Origin: Streptomyces sp. B21-105 | GTDB lineage: Bacteria; Actinomycetota; Actinomycetes; Streptomycetales; Streptomycetaceae | NCBI RefSeq assembly: GCF_036898465.1 | Contig: NZ_JARUMJ010000001.1 | Span: 8,928,001 to 8,992,000, forward strand | DNA length: 64,000 bases | Direction of reading: 5' to 3' | In this document: positions 8,521 through 17,082 of the stretch, in pieces | Position numbering within the stretch: the stretch's first letter is position 1 | Layout of the letters: each line of letters begins with the position of its first letter | Translations under genes and position numbers: made by a program | The notes under the pieces: generated by a model | The model's input: the letters and a program-made list of their open reading frames with translations, nothing else | Database searches by the model: none | Told to the model about the DNA's origin: nothing

Positions 8521-8936
8521 CAGCGCAGCGCCAGTTCGACCAGCGAGGCCATGGTGTCGGGCCAGTCGGCGGTGATCCCCGGCCCGATGTGGGGGCCGGC
8601 CTCGTCGGCCCCGGGGCCGCTGATCTCCATTCGGTACACCACTCGGACCCGGTCGGGGTCGATCCGGTCGATCCGGTGGACCGTGCGCAACAGCAGGTCA
8701 TCGAAGCGCGCTTCGTCGACGAACAGTTCGTGGGGCCGGGCTTCGGCGATGCGCAGCACGATCGGGTCGTCCCCGGGCGGTGTCATGGTGATCTCGGTGC
8801 CCGCCGCGAACGGGCCGCTGATCTCGATCTTCTCGATCTCCGCGTTCCAGGCGCTCCAGTTGTCGACGTCGGCCCAGAGCCGCCAGATCGCCTCGGGGGT
8901 GGCGACGGTCTCGATGCAGTGCTCGTACTCCCACAT
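8520..8936 (-). CDS. SRPBCC-family (START/Bet v1-fold) protein
   Basis: A 138-residue single-domain protein of the polyketide-cyclase/AHSA1-like helix-grip fold, which binds hydrophobic ligands in a deep cavity. The start EYEHCIETVATPEAIW, the W..VDNWSAWN segment and the long C-terminal helix TMASLVELAL are characteristic. The ATG at 8936 was chosen because the domain begins immediately. It is coupled to the MarR gene downstream, so the pair may form a ligand-response unit. The enzymatic role, if any, is not evident. Confidence 0.82.
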   Translation of the reverse strand: MWEYEHCIETVATPEAIWRLWADVDNWSAWNAEIEKIEISGPFAAGTEITMTPPGDDPIVLRIAEARPHELFVDEARFDDLLLRTVHRIDRIDPDRVRVVYRMEISGPGADEAGPHIGPGITADWPDTMASLVELALR

Positions 8937-8964
8937 GTGTGCCTCCTCGACAGGATAATGTGTC

Positions 8965-8995
8965 CACAGACTATCTGTGCGAAGACTATTTGTCG
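8965..8995. promoter_or_regulatory. Candidate MarR operators before the SRPBCC-MarR pair
   Basis: The perfect palindrome CACAGA-CTA-TCTGTG lies at 8965-8979, 29 bp upstream of the SRPBCC start. The core AGACTAT is repeated 15 bp further on (8983-8989, AAGACTATTTGTC). The same core CAGACTATTT occurs again at 9664-9673 before the PPOX gene. Confidence 0.6.
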
Positions 8996-9058
8996 AAGGG
9001 GGGATGGTCGTTCCGCGTGACGCGTCCCGGTCGTCCCGGGCGGTTGAATCGCCGACGT

Positions 9059-9607
9059 TCACGTCTGGGCCGGTATGTCGAGGGCGGTCCCGTACAGGCG
9101 GGACACCCGGATCGCGACGGTCACGCGCCGGTCGGGGAGCGGCTGCTCGCCGGGGGCCGCTTCGTCGGCGGGGTCGACTATCTGGGCCTCGCCCTCCGCC
9201 ACGGCGAACGACCACACGTCCGGGCCGCTCACGTGCAGGGAGGCGTGGGGGTCGCGGCGCAGTTGGCGGACCTTGAGCCGGTCGGCGGTCGAGGAGACGC
9301 GCAGCACGCGCTCCTCGGCGTCCCAGTCGTAGAGGACGGTCGACAGGTGCGGGTGGCCGGTGCTCCTGACGCTCGCGAGTACCCCGAACTGCTGCTGCGT
9401 CAGCAGGTGGGAGAGCTTCTGGTCGGTGAGCGCACGGGGGGCCGGGCCGTCGTTCGTGGTGGTGCCGGTGTTCGAGTCGGTGGTGTCGGCGGTGGTCTCG
9501 CCGGCGGCGTGGTCGCTCAACAGCATCCCGGTGGCGACGACGGCGAGCGCGAGTCGGTGGGAGGGCGTGGCGGCGGGTAAGCGGGCGGGGTCGAATGCGG
9601 TGGACAT
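9059..9607 (-). CDS. Pyridoxamine-5'-phosphate-oxidase-like (F420/flavin split-barrel) protein
   Basis: A 182-residue protein whose residues about 60-182 form the PPOX/split-barrel fold seen in F420- or FMN-dependent reductases: LSHLLTQQQFGVLASVRSTGHPHLSTVLYDWDAE (quoted only as a guide to position 63 on; key parts are GVLASV and HPHLS), then VRQLRRDPHASLHV and WSFAVAEGEAQ. The first ~58 residues are an unusual Thr/Asp-rich extension containing a hydrophobic patch (LALAVVATGMLL), which could be a membrane or export segment. The start at 9607 has a clear AGGAGAG site, so the extension is probably real. Substrate and cofactor are unknown. Confidence 0.78.
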   Translation of the reverse strand: MSTAFDPARLPAATPSHRLALAVVATGMLLSDHAAGETTADTTDSNTGTTTNDGPAPRALTDQKLSHLLTQQQFGVLASVRSTGHPHLSTVLYDWDAEERVLRVSSTADRLKVRQLRRDPHASLHVSGPDVWSFAVAEGEAQIVDPADEAAPGEQPLPDRRVTVAIRVSRLYGTALDIPAQT

Positions 9608-9663
9608 GGGTCTCTCCTGTCAGTCGGAACGATAAGAGAGACCGTAGCAGATGGTTTTGTTGC

Positions 9664-9673
9664 AGACTATTTC
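9664..9673. promoter_or_regulatory. Third copy of the AGACTATTT operator core
   Basis: CAGACTATTT lies 57 bp upstream of the PPOX start and matches the core of the palindromes at 8965-8995. One MarR protein may therefore control both transcription units. Confidence 0.45.
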
Positions 9674-9705
9674 TTTCGGTCTTACGCTTGCCTCGCCCGG
9701 CCCGC

Positions 9706-10191
9706 TCACCTGGCCTGGCGCGCCCGGCGGGCGGTGCGCGGAGCCTCGACGGGGATCGCCAGCCCGTCGCCTACCAGGTGCTGCAGGGCACGCAGGAGGC
9801 CTTCCCTGTCCTCGCCGGGCAGCGTGGCCAAGGCCTCGCGGTGCACACGATCGACGACCTTCTGGCTCTGCCGGGCGACGCGGGCGCCGTCGTCGGTCAC
9901 GGCGATGATCCGGGCCCGCCGGTCCGTGCGGGAGGGTCGGCGCTCGGCCAGGCCCGCCTCCTCCAGGGCGTCCACCGTCACCACCATTGTCGTCTTGTCC
10001 ATGTCGCCGATCTCGGCGAGCTGGGCCTGGGTGCGCTCCTCCTCCAGGGCGTGGACGAGCACGCAGTGCATCCGGGCGGTCAGGCCGATCTCGGCGAGGG
10101 CGGCGGACATCTTGCTGCGCAGGACGTGACTGGTGTGGTCGAGGAGGAACGACAGGTCCGGTTCGGTGCGCGCGGGTGCCATGGCGGTCAT
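9706..10191 (-). CDS. MarR-family transcriptional regulator
   Basis: A 161-residue MarR-type winged-helix protein. The recognition region AQLAEIGDMDKTTMVVTVDALEEAGLAERR and wing PSRTDRRARIIAVTDDG are well formed. The tail is strongly basic (RTARRARQAR). ATG at 10191 is preceded by GGCAGG; an ATG three codons later is an alternative. It lies 98 bp upstream of the PPOX gene on the same strand and may control it through the AGACTATTT site in that gap. It is clearly a different paralogue from the MarR at 8092. Confidence 0.88.
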   Translation of the reverse strand: MTAMAPARTEPDLSFLLDHTSHVLRSKMSAALAEIGLTARMHCVLVHALEEERTQAQLAEIGDMDKTTMVVTVDALEEAGLAERRPSRTDRRARIIAVTDDGARVARQSQKVVDRVHREALATLPGEDREGLLRALQHLVGDGLAIPVEAPRTARRARQAR

Positions 10192-10226
10192 GCCTGCCAG
10201 GGTAGGGCAACTGGTTCCGAGACGGA

Positions 10227-10988
10227 TTATCCGGAAGAGACCTTGCTGGAGGGCGGTGCGCCGGGCGCGGTGCGGGCCACGTAGACGGTGTTGGTCGACG
10301 TGCCGTCCTGCGCGGCGTTGTCGAAGTCGACGACCTGCGCAGCCGCGTGGGGGAAGACCTCCGAGAGCGCGGACATGAACTGCTCGTCGGGCGGGTCGTT
10401 CGACCACAGGGCGAACACCCCGCCGGGTCGGAGGTGGGCGGCGAGGGCGCGGAGCCCGGCGGGTCGGTAGAGGGCCGCGTGACGCGGATGGAGTACATGG
10501 CGCGGTGAGTGGTCGACGTCCAGCAGGATGGCGTCGAAGCGACGGCCCGGGGCCTCGGGATCCAGGCCGCGGGGGTCGGCGGCCAGCGCGAAGAAGTCGC
10601 CGTGCGTCAGGCGACAGCGGGCGTCCGAGGTCAGCCGGGCGCCGAGGGGCACCAGGTGCCGCCGGTGCCAGTCGATGACCTCGCCAAGCGCTTCGACGAC
10701 GGTCAGCGAACGCACGCGGGGGTCGTCCAAAACCGCCTGGGCGGTGTAGCCGAGCCCGAGTCCGCCGACGGCGACGTCCAGTTCCGCCCCTTCGGTGTCA
10801 GGCAGCTCGGCCAGTCCGAGTTCCGTGAGCGCGATCTCGCCGGTGGTGAAGAGGCTGGACATCAGGAACTCGTCGCCGAGCTTCACCTCGTAGACGTCGT
10901 CGCCCGAGACCGGGTGGCGGCGCCGCCGCAGGCTGATCTCGCCGATGGGCGTCGGTTGCCAGTCGATCTCCTCGAAGCGCAGGCCCAT
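10227..10988 (-). CDS. Spermidine-synthase-like (SAM-fold) protein
   Basis: A 253-residue cytoplasmic protein with the Rossmann-like fold of polyamine synthases/methyltransferases. The nucleotide-binding motif is VAVGGLGLGYTAQAVL (about residue 72), followed by the acidic strand end LTVVEALGEVIDWH and the motif DAILLDVDHSPRHVL, where spermidine synthase has its catalytic Asp region. An N-terminal beta-rich part (EISLRRRRHPVSGDDVYEV) fits the spermidine synthase N-domain. Whether it makes a polyamine or is a methyltransferase-like relative cannot be told. It ends 35 bp upstream of the MarR gene on the same strand and may share its transcript. Confidence 0.78.
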   Translation of the reverse strand: MGLRFEEIDWQPTPIGEISLRRRRHPVSGDDVYEVKLGDEFLMSSLFTTGEIALTELGLAELPDTEGAELDVAVGGLGLGYTAQAVLDDPRVRSLTVVEALGEVIDWHRRHLVPLGARLTSDARCRLTHGDFFALAADPRGLDPEAPGRRFDAILLDVDHSPRHVLHPRHAALYRPAGLRALAAHLRPGGVFALWSNDPPDEQFMSALSEVFPHAAAQVVDFDNAAQDGTSTNTVYVARTAPGAPPSSKVSSG

Positions 10989-11004
10989 CCGTTCACCTTT
11001 CGGG

Positions 11005-11036
11005 TTTCTGACGTTCTGAGTTCTGACGTTCTGACG
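11005..11036. repeat. Short tandem repeat of GTTCTGAC
   Basis: Four near-identical 7-8-bp units (TTTCTGAC, GTTCTGA, GTTCTGAC, GTTCTGAC) immediately upstream of the spermidine-synthase-like gene start. It could be slippage or clustered binding sites. Confidence 0.6.
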
Positions 11037-11121
11037 AGGCGGCCCGGCCCGGGGACGGCGACCGGGCCGACGGCGTTGACGTGCTGCCGCAGGGCCGCCG
11101 CGGTCGGCGTGGCGGCAGACG

Positions 11122-11146
11122 CCCCGCTCCCGCGGGGGGAGCGGGG
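11122..11146 (-). terminator. Hairpin terminator after RNase J
   Basis: Perfect 10-bp inverted repeat CCCCGCTCCC / GGGAGCGGGG with a 5-nt loop, 20 bp beyond the RNase J stop on the minus strand. Confidence 0.7.
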
Positions 11147-11166
11147 AACCCGGGCGGCGGGCCCGA

Positions 11167-12852
11167 TCAGGCGTCGATGATGACGGGGATGATCAGCGGC
11201 CTGCGGCGGTGCGTACGGAACGCCCAGTTGGCCACGGCGCGGGCGATCAGCTGTTCGAGCTGGTGGGCGTCGCCGACGCCCTCCTGCGCGGCGGTGGCCA
11301 GCGTCTTCTCGATGACCGGAATGACCGGCTCGAAGGTCGCGTCGTCGTGGACGAAGCCGCGCGCCAGGAAGTCGGGCGCCTCGGCGAGGGCGCCGGTGTC
11401 GGCGTCGACGATGGCGACGACCGTGATGACGCCCTCCTGGGCGAGGGTGACCCGGTCCTTGAGGGACGCCTCGGTCGCGCCGCCGACTTCCATGCCGTCC
11501 ACGTAGACGTTGCCGGCGGGCACCTTGCCGGTGATGGCGGCACGGCCGTCGACAAGGTCGACGACGACGCCGTCCTCGGCGATGACGACGCGGTCCGGGT
11601 CGACGCCGGTGCGGATGGCGAGGTCGGCGTTGGCCCGCAGGTGGCGGAACTCGCCGTGGACGGGCATGACGTTGCGGGGACGGACGATGTTGTAGCAGTA
11701 GACGAGCTCCCCGGCGCTGGCGTGACCGGAGACGTGCACCTTGGCGTTGCCCTTGTGGACGACGTTGGCGCCCCATCGGGTCAGGCCGTTGATCACCCGG
11801 TAGATGGCGTTCTCGTTGCCGGGGATGAGGGAGCTGGCGAGCAGGACGGTGTCGCCCTTGCCGATGCGGATCTGGTGGTCGCGGTTGGCCATCCGGGACA
11901 GGGCGGCCATCGGTTCGCCCTGGGATCCGGTGCACACCAGGGTGATCTTGTGGTCAGGGAGCTTCTCCAGCTCCTTGGTGTTCACGATCAGGTTGGACGG
12001 GACCTTGAGGTAGCCGAGGTCGCGGGCGATGCCCATGTTGCGGACCATGGAGCGGCCCACGAAGGCCACCTTGCGGCCGTGCTGGTGGGCGGCGTCCAGG
12101 ACCTGCTGGATGCGGTGCACGTGGCTGGCGAAGCTGGAGACGATGACCCGGCGGGGCGCGGTGCGCATGACCTGCTCGATCGCGGGGTTCAGTTCGCGTT
12201 CGGAGGTGGTGAAGCCGGGGACCTCGGCGTTGGTGGAATCGGTGAGGAACAGGTCCACGCCCTCCTCGCCCAGGCGGGCGAAGGCACGCAGGTCCGTGAT
12301 CCGGTCGTCCAGCGGGAACTGGTCCATCTTGAAGTCGCCGGTGTGCAGCACCATCCCGGCGCCGGTGCGGATCGCGACGGCGAGACTGTCCGGGATCGAG
12401 TGGTTGACCGCGACGAACTCGCAGTCGAACGGGCCGAAGCCGCGCCGGTCCCCCTCGCGCACGCGCACCGTGCGCGGGCGGATGCCGTGCTCCTTGAGCT
12501 TGGCCTCCAGGAACGCGAGGGTGAGCTTCGAGCCGACGACCGGGATGTCCCTCCGCTCCCGCAGCAGATAGGGCACGCCGCCGATGTGGTCCTCATGGCC
12601 GTGGGTGAGCACGATGCCCACGATGTCGTCCAGGCGGTCCCGGATCGAGGTGAAGTCGGGCAGGATCACGTCCACCCCGGGCTGGTTCTCCTCGGGGAAC
12701 AGCACACCGCAGTCCACGATCAACAGCTTGCCGGCATGCTCGAAGACGGTCATGTTGCGACCGATTTCGCCCAAGCCGCCCAAGGCGGTGACCCTCAGCC
12801 CGCCTTCGGGCAACGGCGGGGCGGCTTTGAGTTCTGGGTGCGGATGGCTCAT
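11167..12852 (-). CDS. rnj: Ribonuclease J
   Basis: A 561-residue cytoplasmic metallo-beta-lactamase/beta-CASP ribonuclease with endo- and 5'-3' exonuclease activity in RNA decay and maturation. The N-terminal core has GGLGEIGRNMTVFEH, the zinc motif HGHEDHIGG near residue 81, and HSIPDSLAVAI. The beta-CASP part has SSFASHVHRIQQVLDAA and the late histidine motif SGHASAGELV near residue 374. The C-terminal ~110 residues are the RNase J-specific domain. Length is typical of the Streptomyces enzyme. It is a core gene, here flanked by less conserved genes. The ATG at 12852 is divergent from the NfeD gene 171 bp away. Confidence 0.97.
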   Translation of the reverse strand: MSHPHPELKAAPPLPEGGLRVTALGGLGEIGRNMTVFEHAGKLLIVDCGVLFPEENQPGVDVILPDFTSIRDRLDDIVGIVLTHGHEDHIGGVPYLLRERRDIPVVGSKLTLAFLEAKLKEHGIRPRTVRVREGDRRGFGPFDCEFVAVNHSIPDSLAVAIRTGAGMVLHTGDFKMDQFPLDDRITDLRAFARLGEEGVDLFLTDSTNAEVPGFTTSERELNPAIEQVMRTAPRRVIVSSFASHVHRIQQVLDAAHQHGRKVAFVGRSMVRNMGIARDLGYLKVPSNLIVNTKELEKLPDHKITLVCTGSQGEPMAALSRMANRDHQIRIGKGDTVLLASSLIPGNENAIYRVINGLTRWGANVVHKGNAKVHVSGHASAGELVYCYNIVRPRNVMPVHGEFRHLRANADLAIRTGVDPDRVVIAEDGVVVDLVDGRAAITGKVPAGNVYVDGMEVGGATEASLKDRVTLAQEGVITVVAIVDADTGALAEAPDFLARGFVHDDATFEPVIPVIEKTLATAAQEGVGDAHQLEQLIARAVANWAFRTHRRRPLIIPVIIDA

Positions 12853-13023
12853 GACCTCACGTTACCGAAGAGTCCGCCGGTGTGATCCACCGCCTGCCCG
12901 TCCGGCCCTGCCCGCCGGCCCCGCCCGCCCTGCCCGAAGCGGACCGGGACGCTCCCGTGGTGGAGTGATCTCGCCTGGTGGGTAGGAACCCGTGTAAGAG
13001 GCGTAAGTCAGAAGAGGCACGCA

Positions 13024-13455
13024 ATGGATCCATGGCTGATCTGGTTGATCATCGCAGCGGTGCTGGCAGTGGTGGAGATCTTCACACTGACCGCAGCGCT
13101 CGGGATGCTGAGTGCGGCCGCGCTGGTCACGGCCGGTTCCGCGGCGGTCGGGCTGCCGCTGCCCCTCCAGTTCGTGGTGTTCACCGTCGTGGCCGCGGCC
13201 ACGGTGCTGTTCCTGCGCCCCGTCGCGCTGCGCCACGTGCTTCAGCCGCAGACGGCACGGTTCGGCGTGGACGCCCTGATCGGCAAGGCTGCCTTCGTCG
13301 TCTCGGACGTGACGGGCCGGGGCGGCAGGGTCCGTATCGACGGCGATGAATGGACGGCCCGCGCCTACGACGAAACGCTGGTGATCCCTGCCGGAAGAAC
13401 CGTCGACGTCATAGAGATCAACGGAGCCACCGCGATCGTCTACCCCCGGGACTGA
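13024..13455 (+). CDS. NfeD-family membrane protein
   Basis: A 143-residue protein with an N-terminal membrane part of two to three helices (residues about 4-68) and a C-terminal OB-fold domain (about 80-143; LIGKAAFVVSDV, GRVRIDGDEWTARA, GRTVDVIEINGATAIV). NfeD proteins of this short type act with SPFH/flotillin-like partners in membrane microdomain or membrane-protein quality control. The partner is the next gene, whose ATG lies 4 nt past this stop, so the two are coupled. The ribosome site AGAGGCACGCA precedes the ATG. Confidence 0.93.
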   Translation: MDPWLIWLIIAAVLAVVEIFTLTAALGMLSAAALVTAGSAAVGLPLPLQFVVFTVVAAATVLFLRPVALRHVLQPQTARFGVDALIGKAAFVVSDVTGRGGRVRIDGDEWTARAYDETLVIPAGRTVDVIEINGATAIVYPRD

Positions 13456-13459
13456 AACC

Positions 13460-14503
13460 ATGGAAACCTCGGCGTTCTTGATTGCCGGCCTGCTCGTCGC
13501 GCTGTTCGCGGTCTTCACCGTGGTGCGGGCGGTGCGCATCGTGCCCCAGGCGCGCGCCCGCAACGTCGAACGGCTCGGCCGCTACCTCCGGACCCTGAAT
13601 CCCGGCCTCAACTTCGTCATCCCCTACATCGACCGTGTGCACGAGGTGATCGACCTGCGGGAACAGGTCGTCTCCTTCAAACCGCAGCCCGTCATCACCG
13701 AGGACAACCTGGTCGTCGAGATCGACACCGTCCTCTACTTCCAGGTCACGGATCCGCGCGCGGCCTTCTACGAGATCGCGAACTTCCTCCAGGCGGTCGA
13801 GCAGCTCACCGTCACCACGCTGCGCAATGTCGTGGGATCCATGGACCTGGAGAAGACGCTCACCTCACGGGACACCATCAACAGCCAGCTCCGAGGGGTA
13901 CTGGACGAGGCCACCGGGAAATGGGGACTGCGAGTCAACCGGGTGGAGATCAAGGCCATCGACCCCCCGCAGAGCATCAAGGACGCGATGCAGAAGCAGA
14001 TGCGGGCCGAGCGGGACAAGCGGGCCGCGATCCTCGGCGCCGAAGGACAGCGTCAGTCGCAGATCCTCACCGCCGAAGGCGACAAGCAGGCCGCCGTCCT
14101 GCGGGCGGAGGGCAACCGCACCGCTGCGATCCTCCAGGCGGAGGGCCAGTCCCGGGCCATCGACGAGGTGTTCCAGGCCGTGCATCGCAACGACCCCGAC
14201 CCCAAGCTGCTCGCCTACCAGTACCTCCAGACGCTGCCCCAGCTCGCGCAGGGGTCGGGCAACAACTTCTGGGTGATCCCCAGCGAGATCACCTCCGCAC
14301 TCCAGGGTGTGTCCCGCGCCTTCAGCGAGGTGCTGCCCCCGTCTCCGGCCACCCGCGCGAAGCCCGAGGACGATATGGCCGCTCAGGCCGCCGACGACGC
14401 GGCGCAGGCCGCGGAAGCCGCTGCCGCCGCTCTCGCCGACGCGGCGAGAGCCGAACGCGCAACCCCGCCCCCGGACACCCTCCCCGCCCAGCCCCCGCAC
14501 TGA
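13460..14503 (+). CDS. SPFH/Band 7-domain membrane protein
   Basis: A 347-residue flotillin/QmcA-type protein. A single N-terminal membrane helix (residues about 4-24) is followed by the Band 7 domain (VRIVPQARARNVERLGRYL, VVEIDTVLYFQVTDPRAA, LRNVVGSMDLEKTL), then a long charged coiled coil (KQMRAERDKRAAILGAEGQRQ and repeats of AEG-x-x-x-AA) that drives oligomers. The Ala/Pro-rich tail is disordered. It should form large rings or rafts at the membrane with the NfeD protein encoded just upstream. Confidence 0.93.
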   Translation: METSAFLIAGLLVALFAVFTVVRAVRIVPQARARNVERLGRYLRTLNPGLNFVIPYIDRVHEVIDLREQVVSFKPQPVITEDNLVVEIDTVLYFQVTDPRAAFYEIANFLQAVEQLTVTTLRNVVGSMDLEKTLTSRDTINSQLRGVLDEATGKWGLRVNRVEIKAIDPPQSIKDAMQKQMRAERDKRAAILGAEGQRQSQILTAEGDKQAAVLRAEGNRTAAILQAEGQSRAIDEVFQAVHRNDPDPKLLAYQYLQTLPQLAQGSGNNFWVIPSEITSALQGVSRAFSEVLPPSPATRAKPEDDMAAQAADDAAQAAEAAAAALADAARAERATPPPDTLPAQPPH

Positions 14504-14629
14504 CAGCGGCCGTCTCACCAGGCGAATCACCCTCCGGACCACCCTGATGACCTCCGGACCACCCACCGAATGACCCGCCGGTCCCTCCACCGGCCCCCCA
14601 CCGACGCTCCCGCCGGCGCCGACGGCAGG

Positions 14630-14688
14630 CGTCCCGCGAAGCCGACCGGACTGATCACTCCCATGGTCAGGGCCGACTTCGCGGGACG
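14630..14688. terminator. Bidirectional terminator between convergent genes
   Basis: A perfect 12-bp inverted repeat CGTCCCGCGAAG / CTTCGCGGGACG encloses 35 nt that can itself pair (CTGA/TCAG). It lies between the convergent SPFH gene and ABC permease gene. Confidence 0.6.
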
Positions 14689-14697
14689 GGTGAGCGG

Positions 14698-17082
14698 CTA
14701 CTCCGTGCGCAGGCCTTCCGTGCGCATCATCCGCAGCAGCGGCGGCAGGCTGAGCATCGTGACCGCGCCGACCACGGCCGCTCCCACACCGGTCAGGGTC
14801 AGGACGCTCGCCCAGTCCACGGCCACCGGTGCACGGGTCATCTTCAGCAGCACCGAGCCGAGGGCGATACCCACCGTGGTGGCCAGTACGAGACCGAGTC
14901 CGACCGGAAGGGCCGTCTGCCACAGCACCGACAGGCTCAGCGTGCGGCGCCGGGTGCCGAAGGCGACCAGCGCGGAGAGCAACTTCCTGCGCTCGCGCAG
15001 CTGCTCCAGCTGGGAGACGAGCAGACTCGCGCCGATCAGCGCCAGTACGAAGGCGGAGCCGACGAACAGGCCGGTGCGGATCGAGGCGTACTTGACGTCC
15101 TCCTGGGTCGCCGACCAGCTGAAGGTGCGGGCCAGCGGGTCGATCCGGGCGACGGCATTGCGCACGTACTCCCGTGCGTCCGGCACCGACGGGTCCAGAC
15201 GCAGGTAGACCCCGTCCGAGAACAACGCGGGCGCGGCCTTGGCGGGCAGGGCGGCGGGGGTGACCAGCAGGGCGTTGGCGTTCTGCAGTGAGTCCTTGCG
15301 CGCGTCCACCACCCGCGTGCTCGCCGGAACCGTCCAGGGCGCCTCGATGCCCGGTTCGGTGGCGTCACCGTACGACGGGTCGACGTAGAGCTGACGGCCG
15401 GGCTTCACCACGGCGATCTCTTCGGCGTTGTCGGCGGAGGCGTAGCCGCTCCTCGTCCGGGTGATGAACACGTCGCCGTCCTTGCAGGAGGGCAGCGTGG
15501 CGAGTTCACGCAGCGCGGTGCAGTCACCCACGGTCAGGCCGTCGCTGTTCTCCGGGTCGCGACGCGTGTCCCCGTACTGTGCGATGGCCAGGGCCACCGC
15601 GGCCCGTACCCCCTTGGTGCCGGTGAATTCGCGTTCGACACCCGACAGCGGCTTGCGGTCGCTGAAGTCGACCTGCATCTGGACCCGGCCGGGGTCCATG
15701 CCGGTGGCCTTGACGTACCGGCTTTGCGTTCCCGTGAACAGCATCTGCAGGGCGATGGCCCCGGCCACGGCGACGGCGATGCCGTTGACCATGCGTGCGG
15801 CGGTTCCGCTGCTCAGCTGTAGCCGTCGTACCGCGAGCTGCCAGGACAGCGCGCCCATTCCGAGGCGGACGACGACCGCCTCCACGACCCAGGGCAGCAG
15901 CGCGGTGATGCCGATCAGCAGCAGCAGCACACCGCCGATGACGAGGTACTGGTTGAAGTCACCCTTCTCGCGGCCCTGGCCGATCATCGGGTAGAGCATC
16001 GCGAGGCCGGCCGGCGGAGGCAGCAGCCGCCACCACAGCCGGCGGCGGCGCTGCTTGGCCGTGCGCACGACGCCGAGCGGTTCCACCACCACGCCGCGCA
16101 TCGTGAGCAGCGTGACGAGTACGGCGGCGACCGGGACCGCCACCGCGACCAGCGCGGCGAGCACGGGGGAGGGATCGAGGTAACCGGGCCAGACGCTCAC
16201 CCCCAGCACCTCGGCGGAGCCCAGCGTCTGACGGCCGAGGAGGAAGAAGCCGGTGCCGATGACCAGGCCGAACAAGGCTCCGGCGAGTGCCTCGCCCGCC
16301 GCGATCCGCCGGGTCATGTGGCTGTCCGCGCCGACCAGGCGCAGCGCCGCCAGCCGGCGGTCGCGGCGCTCGCCGCCGAAGCGGACGGCGGCGGCGATGA
16401 ACACGGCGACCGGGGTCAGCAGCACCACGAACACGACGAGGATCATGAGCAGCAGGACCGGGTCGGTCTCCTCGGTCGTCGTGTCCGGATTGCCGTACCG
16501 GGTCAGCCGGCGCACCGGGGAGACGTCCGTGAGCGCCAGCCCCGAGGCGCCCGCGTAGTAGGCCAGTTCGTGGGAGCCGATGAGTCCGCTCTCCCCGATC
16601 GTGCCTGTGATCCTGTAGGGCAGCCGCTCCCGCAGCAGCTCGGCGCCGTCCGAGGCGAGCAGGTCCTTCAGCGCGGGGGAGACCACCATCTCGCCCTTGC
16701 CGGGGAAGCCGTCGACCCCGGGGGGCAGCGGCGCCCGTTCGCCCTCGGGCTCGACGAGCCGACCGCGGATGTCGTCGTCGTGCCAGGTGGTGTCGGTGAC
16801 GGCGAACAGTAAGGTGTCGTCGGCCTTCGGTGGGACCTTGGCGGAGTACCTGTAGTCGAAGCGGGCGTCCTCCACCCTGTCGCGGGCGGCGAACACGTTG
16901 GGCAGGGCGGTGCACAGCAGGAGCAGTGCCACGCCGAGGCCGACGCCGACGGCGGTGAGCGTCATCCTGATCCAGCCCTCGCGTCCGCCGGTGACGGCGA
17001 AGCGGGCCCCCATGGCCAGGTCTGCGGCGCTCCGCCACGCCCGGCCTCGCTCGTGCGGGAGGCGTCTCGTTCGAGGACTCAT
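14698..17082 (-). CDS. ABC transporter permease, FtsX/MacB type
   Basis: A 794-residue inner-membrane protein with two FtsX-like cores. The N-terminal helix (MTLTAVGVGLGVALLL) is followed by a ~170-residue extracytoplasmic domain, three to four helices (VLLLMILVVFVVLLTPVAVF onward in parts), further helices around residues 330-440, a second external domain, and a closing set of helices near the C-terminus. Such proteins use a partner ATPase to extract lipids, peptides or lipoproteins from the membrane by mechanotransmission. The ATG at 17082 overlaps the ATPase stop by four bases (ATGA), so the pair is coupled. The substrate is unknown. Confidence 0.9.
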   Translation of the reverse strand: MSPRTRRLPHERGRAWRSAADLAMGARFAVTGGREGWIRMTLTAVGVGLGVALLLLCTALPNVFAARDRVEDARFDYRYSAKVPPKADDTLLFAVTDTTWHDDDIRGRLVEPEGERAPLPPGVDGFPGKGEMVVSPALKDLLASDGAELLRERLPYRITGTIGESGLIGSHELAYYAGASGLALTDVSPVRRLTRYGNPDTTTEETDPVLLLMILVVFVVLLTPVAVFIAAAVRFGGERRDRRLAALRLVGADSHMTRRIAAGEALAGALFGLVIGTGFFLLGRQTLGSAEVLGVSVWPGYLDPSPVLAALVAVAVPVAAVLVTLLTMRGVVVEPLGVVRTAKQRRRRLWWRLLPPPAGLAMLYPMIGQGREKGDFNQYLVIGGVLLLLIGITALLPWVVEAVVVRLGMGALSWQLAVRRLQLSSGTAARMVNGIAVAVAGAIALQMLFTGTQSRYVKATGMDPGRVQMQVDFSDRKPLSGVEREFTGTKGVRAAVALAIAQYGDTRRDPENSDGLTVGDCTALRELATLPSCKDGDVFITRTRSGYASADNAEEIAVVKPGRQLYVDPSYGDATEPGIEAPWTVPASTRVVDARKDSLQNANALLVTPAALPAKAAPALFSDGVYLRLDPSVPDAREYVRNAVARIDPLARTFSWSATQEDVKYASIRTGLFVGSAFVLALIGASLLVSQLEQLRERRKLLSALVAFGTRRRTLSLSVLWQTALPVGLGLVLATTVGIALGSVLLKMTRAPVAVDWASVLTLTGVGAAVVGAVTMLSLPPLLRMMRTEGLRTE

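Noticed and set aside
11209..12885. 558-codon plus-strand open frame opposite RNase J
   Set aside because: It runs across the complement of a clear RNase J gene; the amino acid composition is shadow-like (GVGDD repeats) and no family motif is visible.
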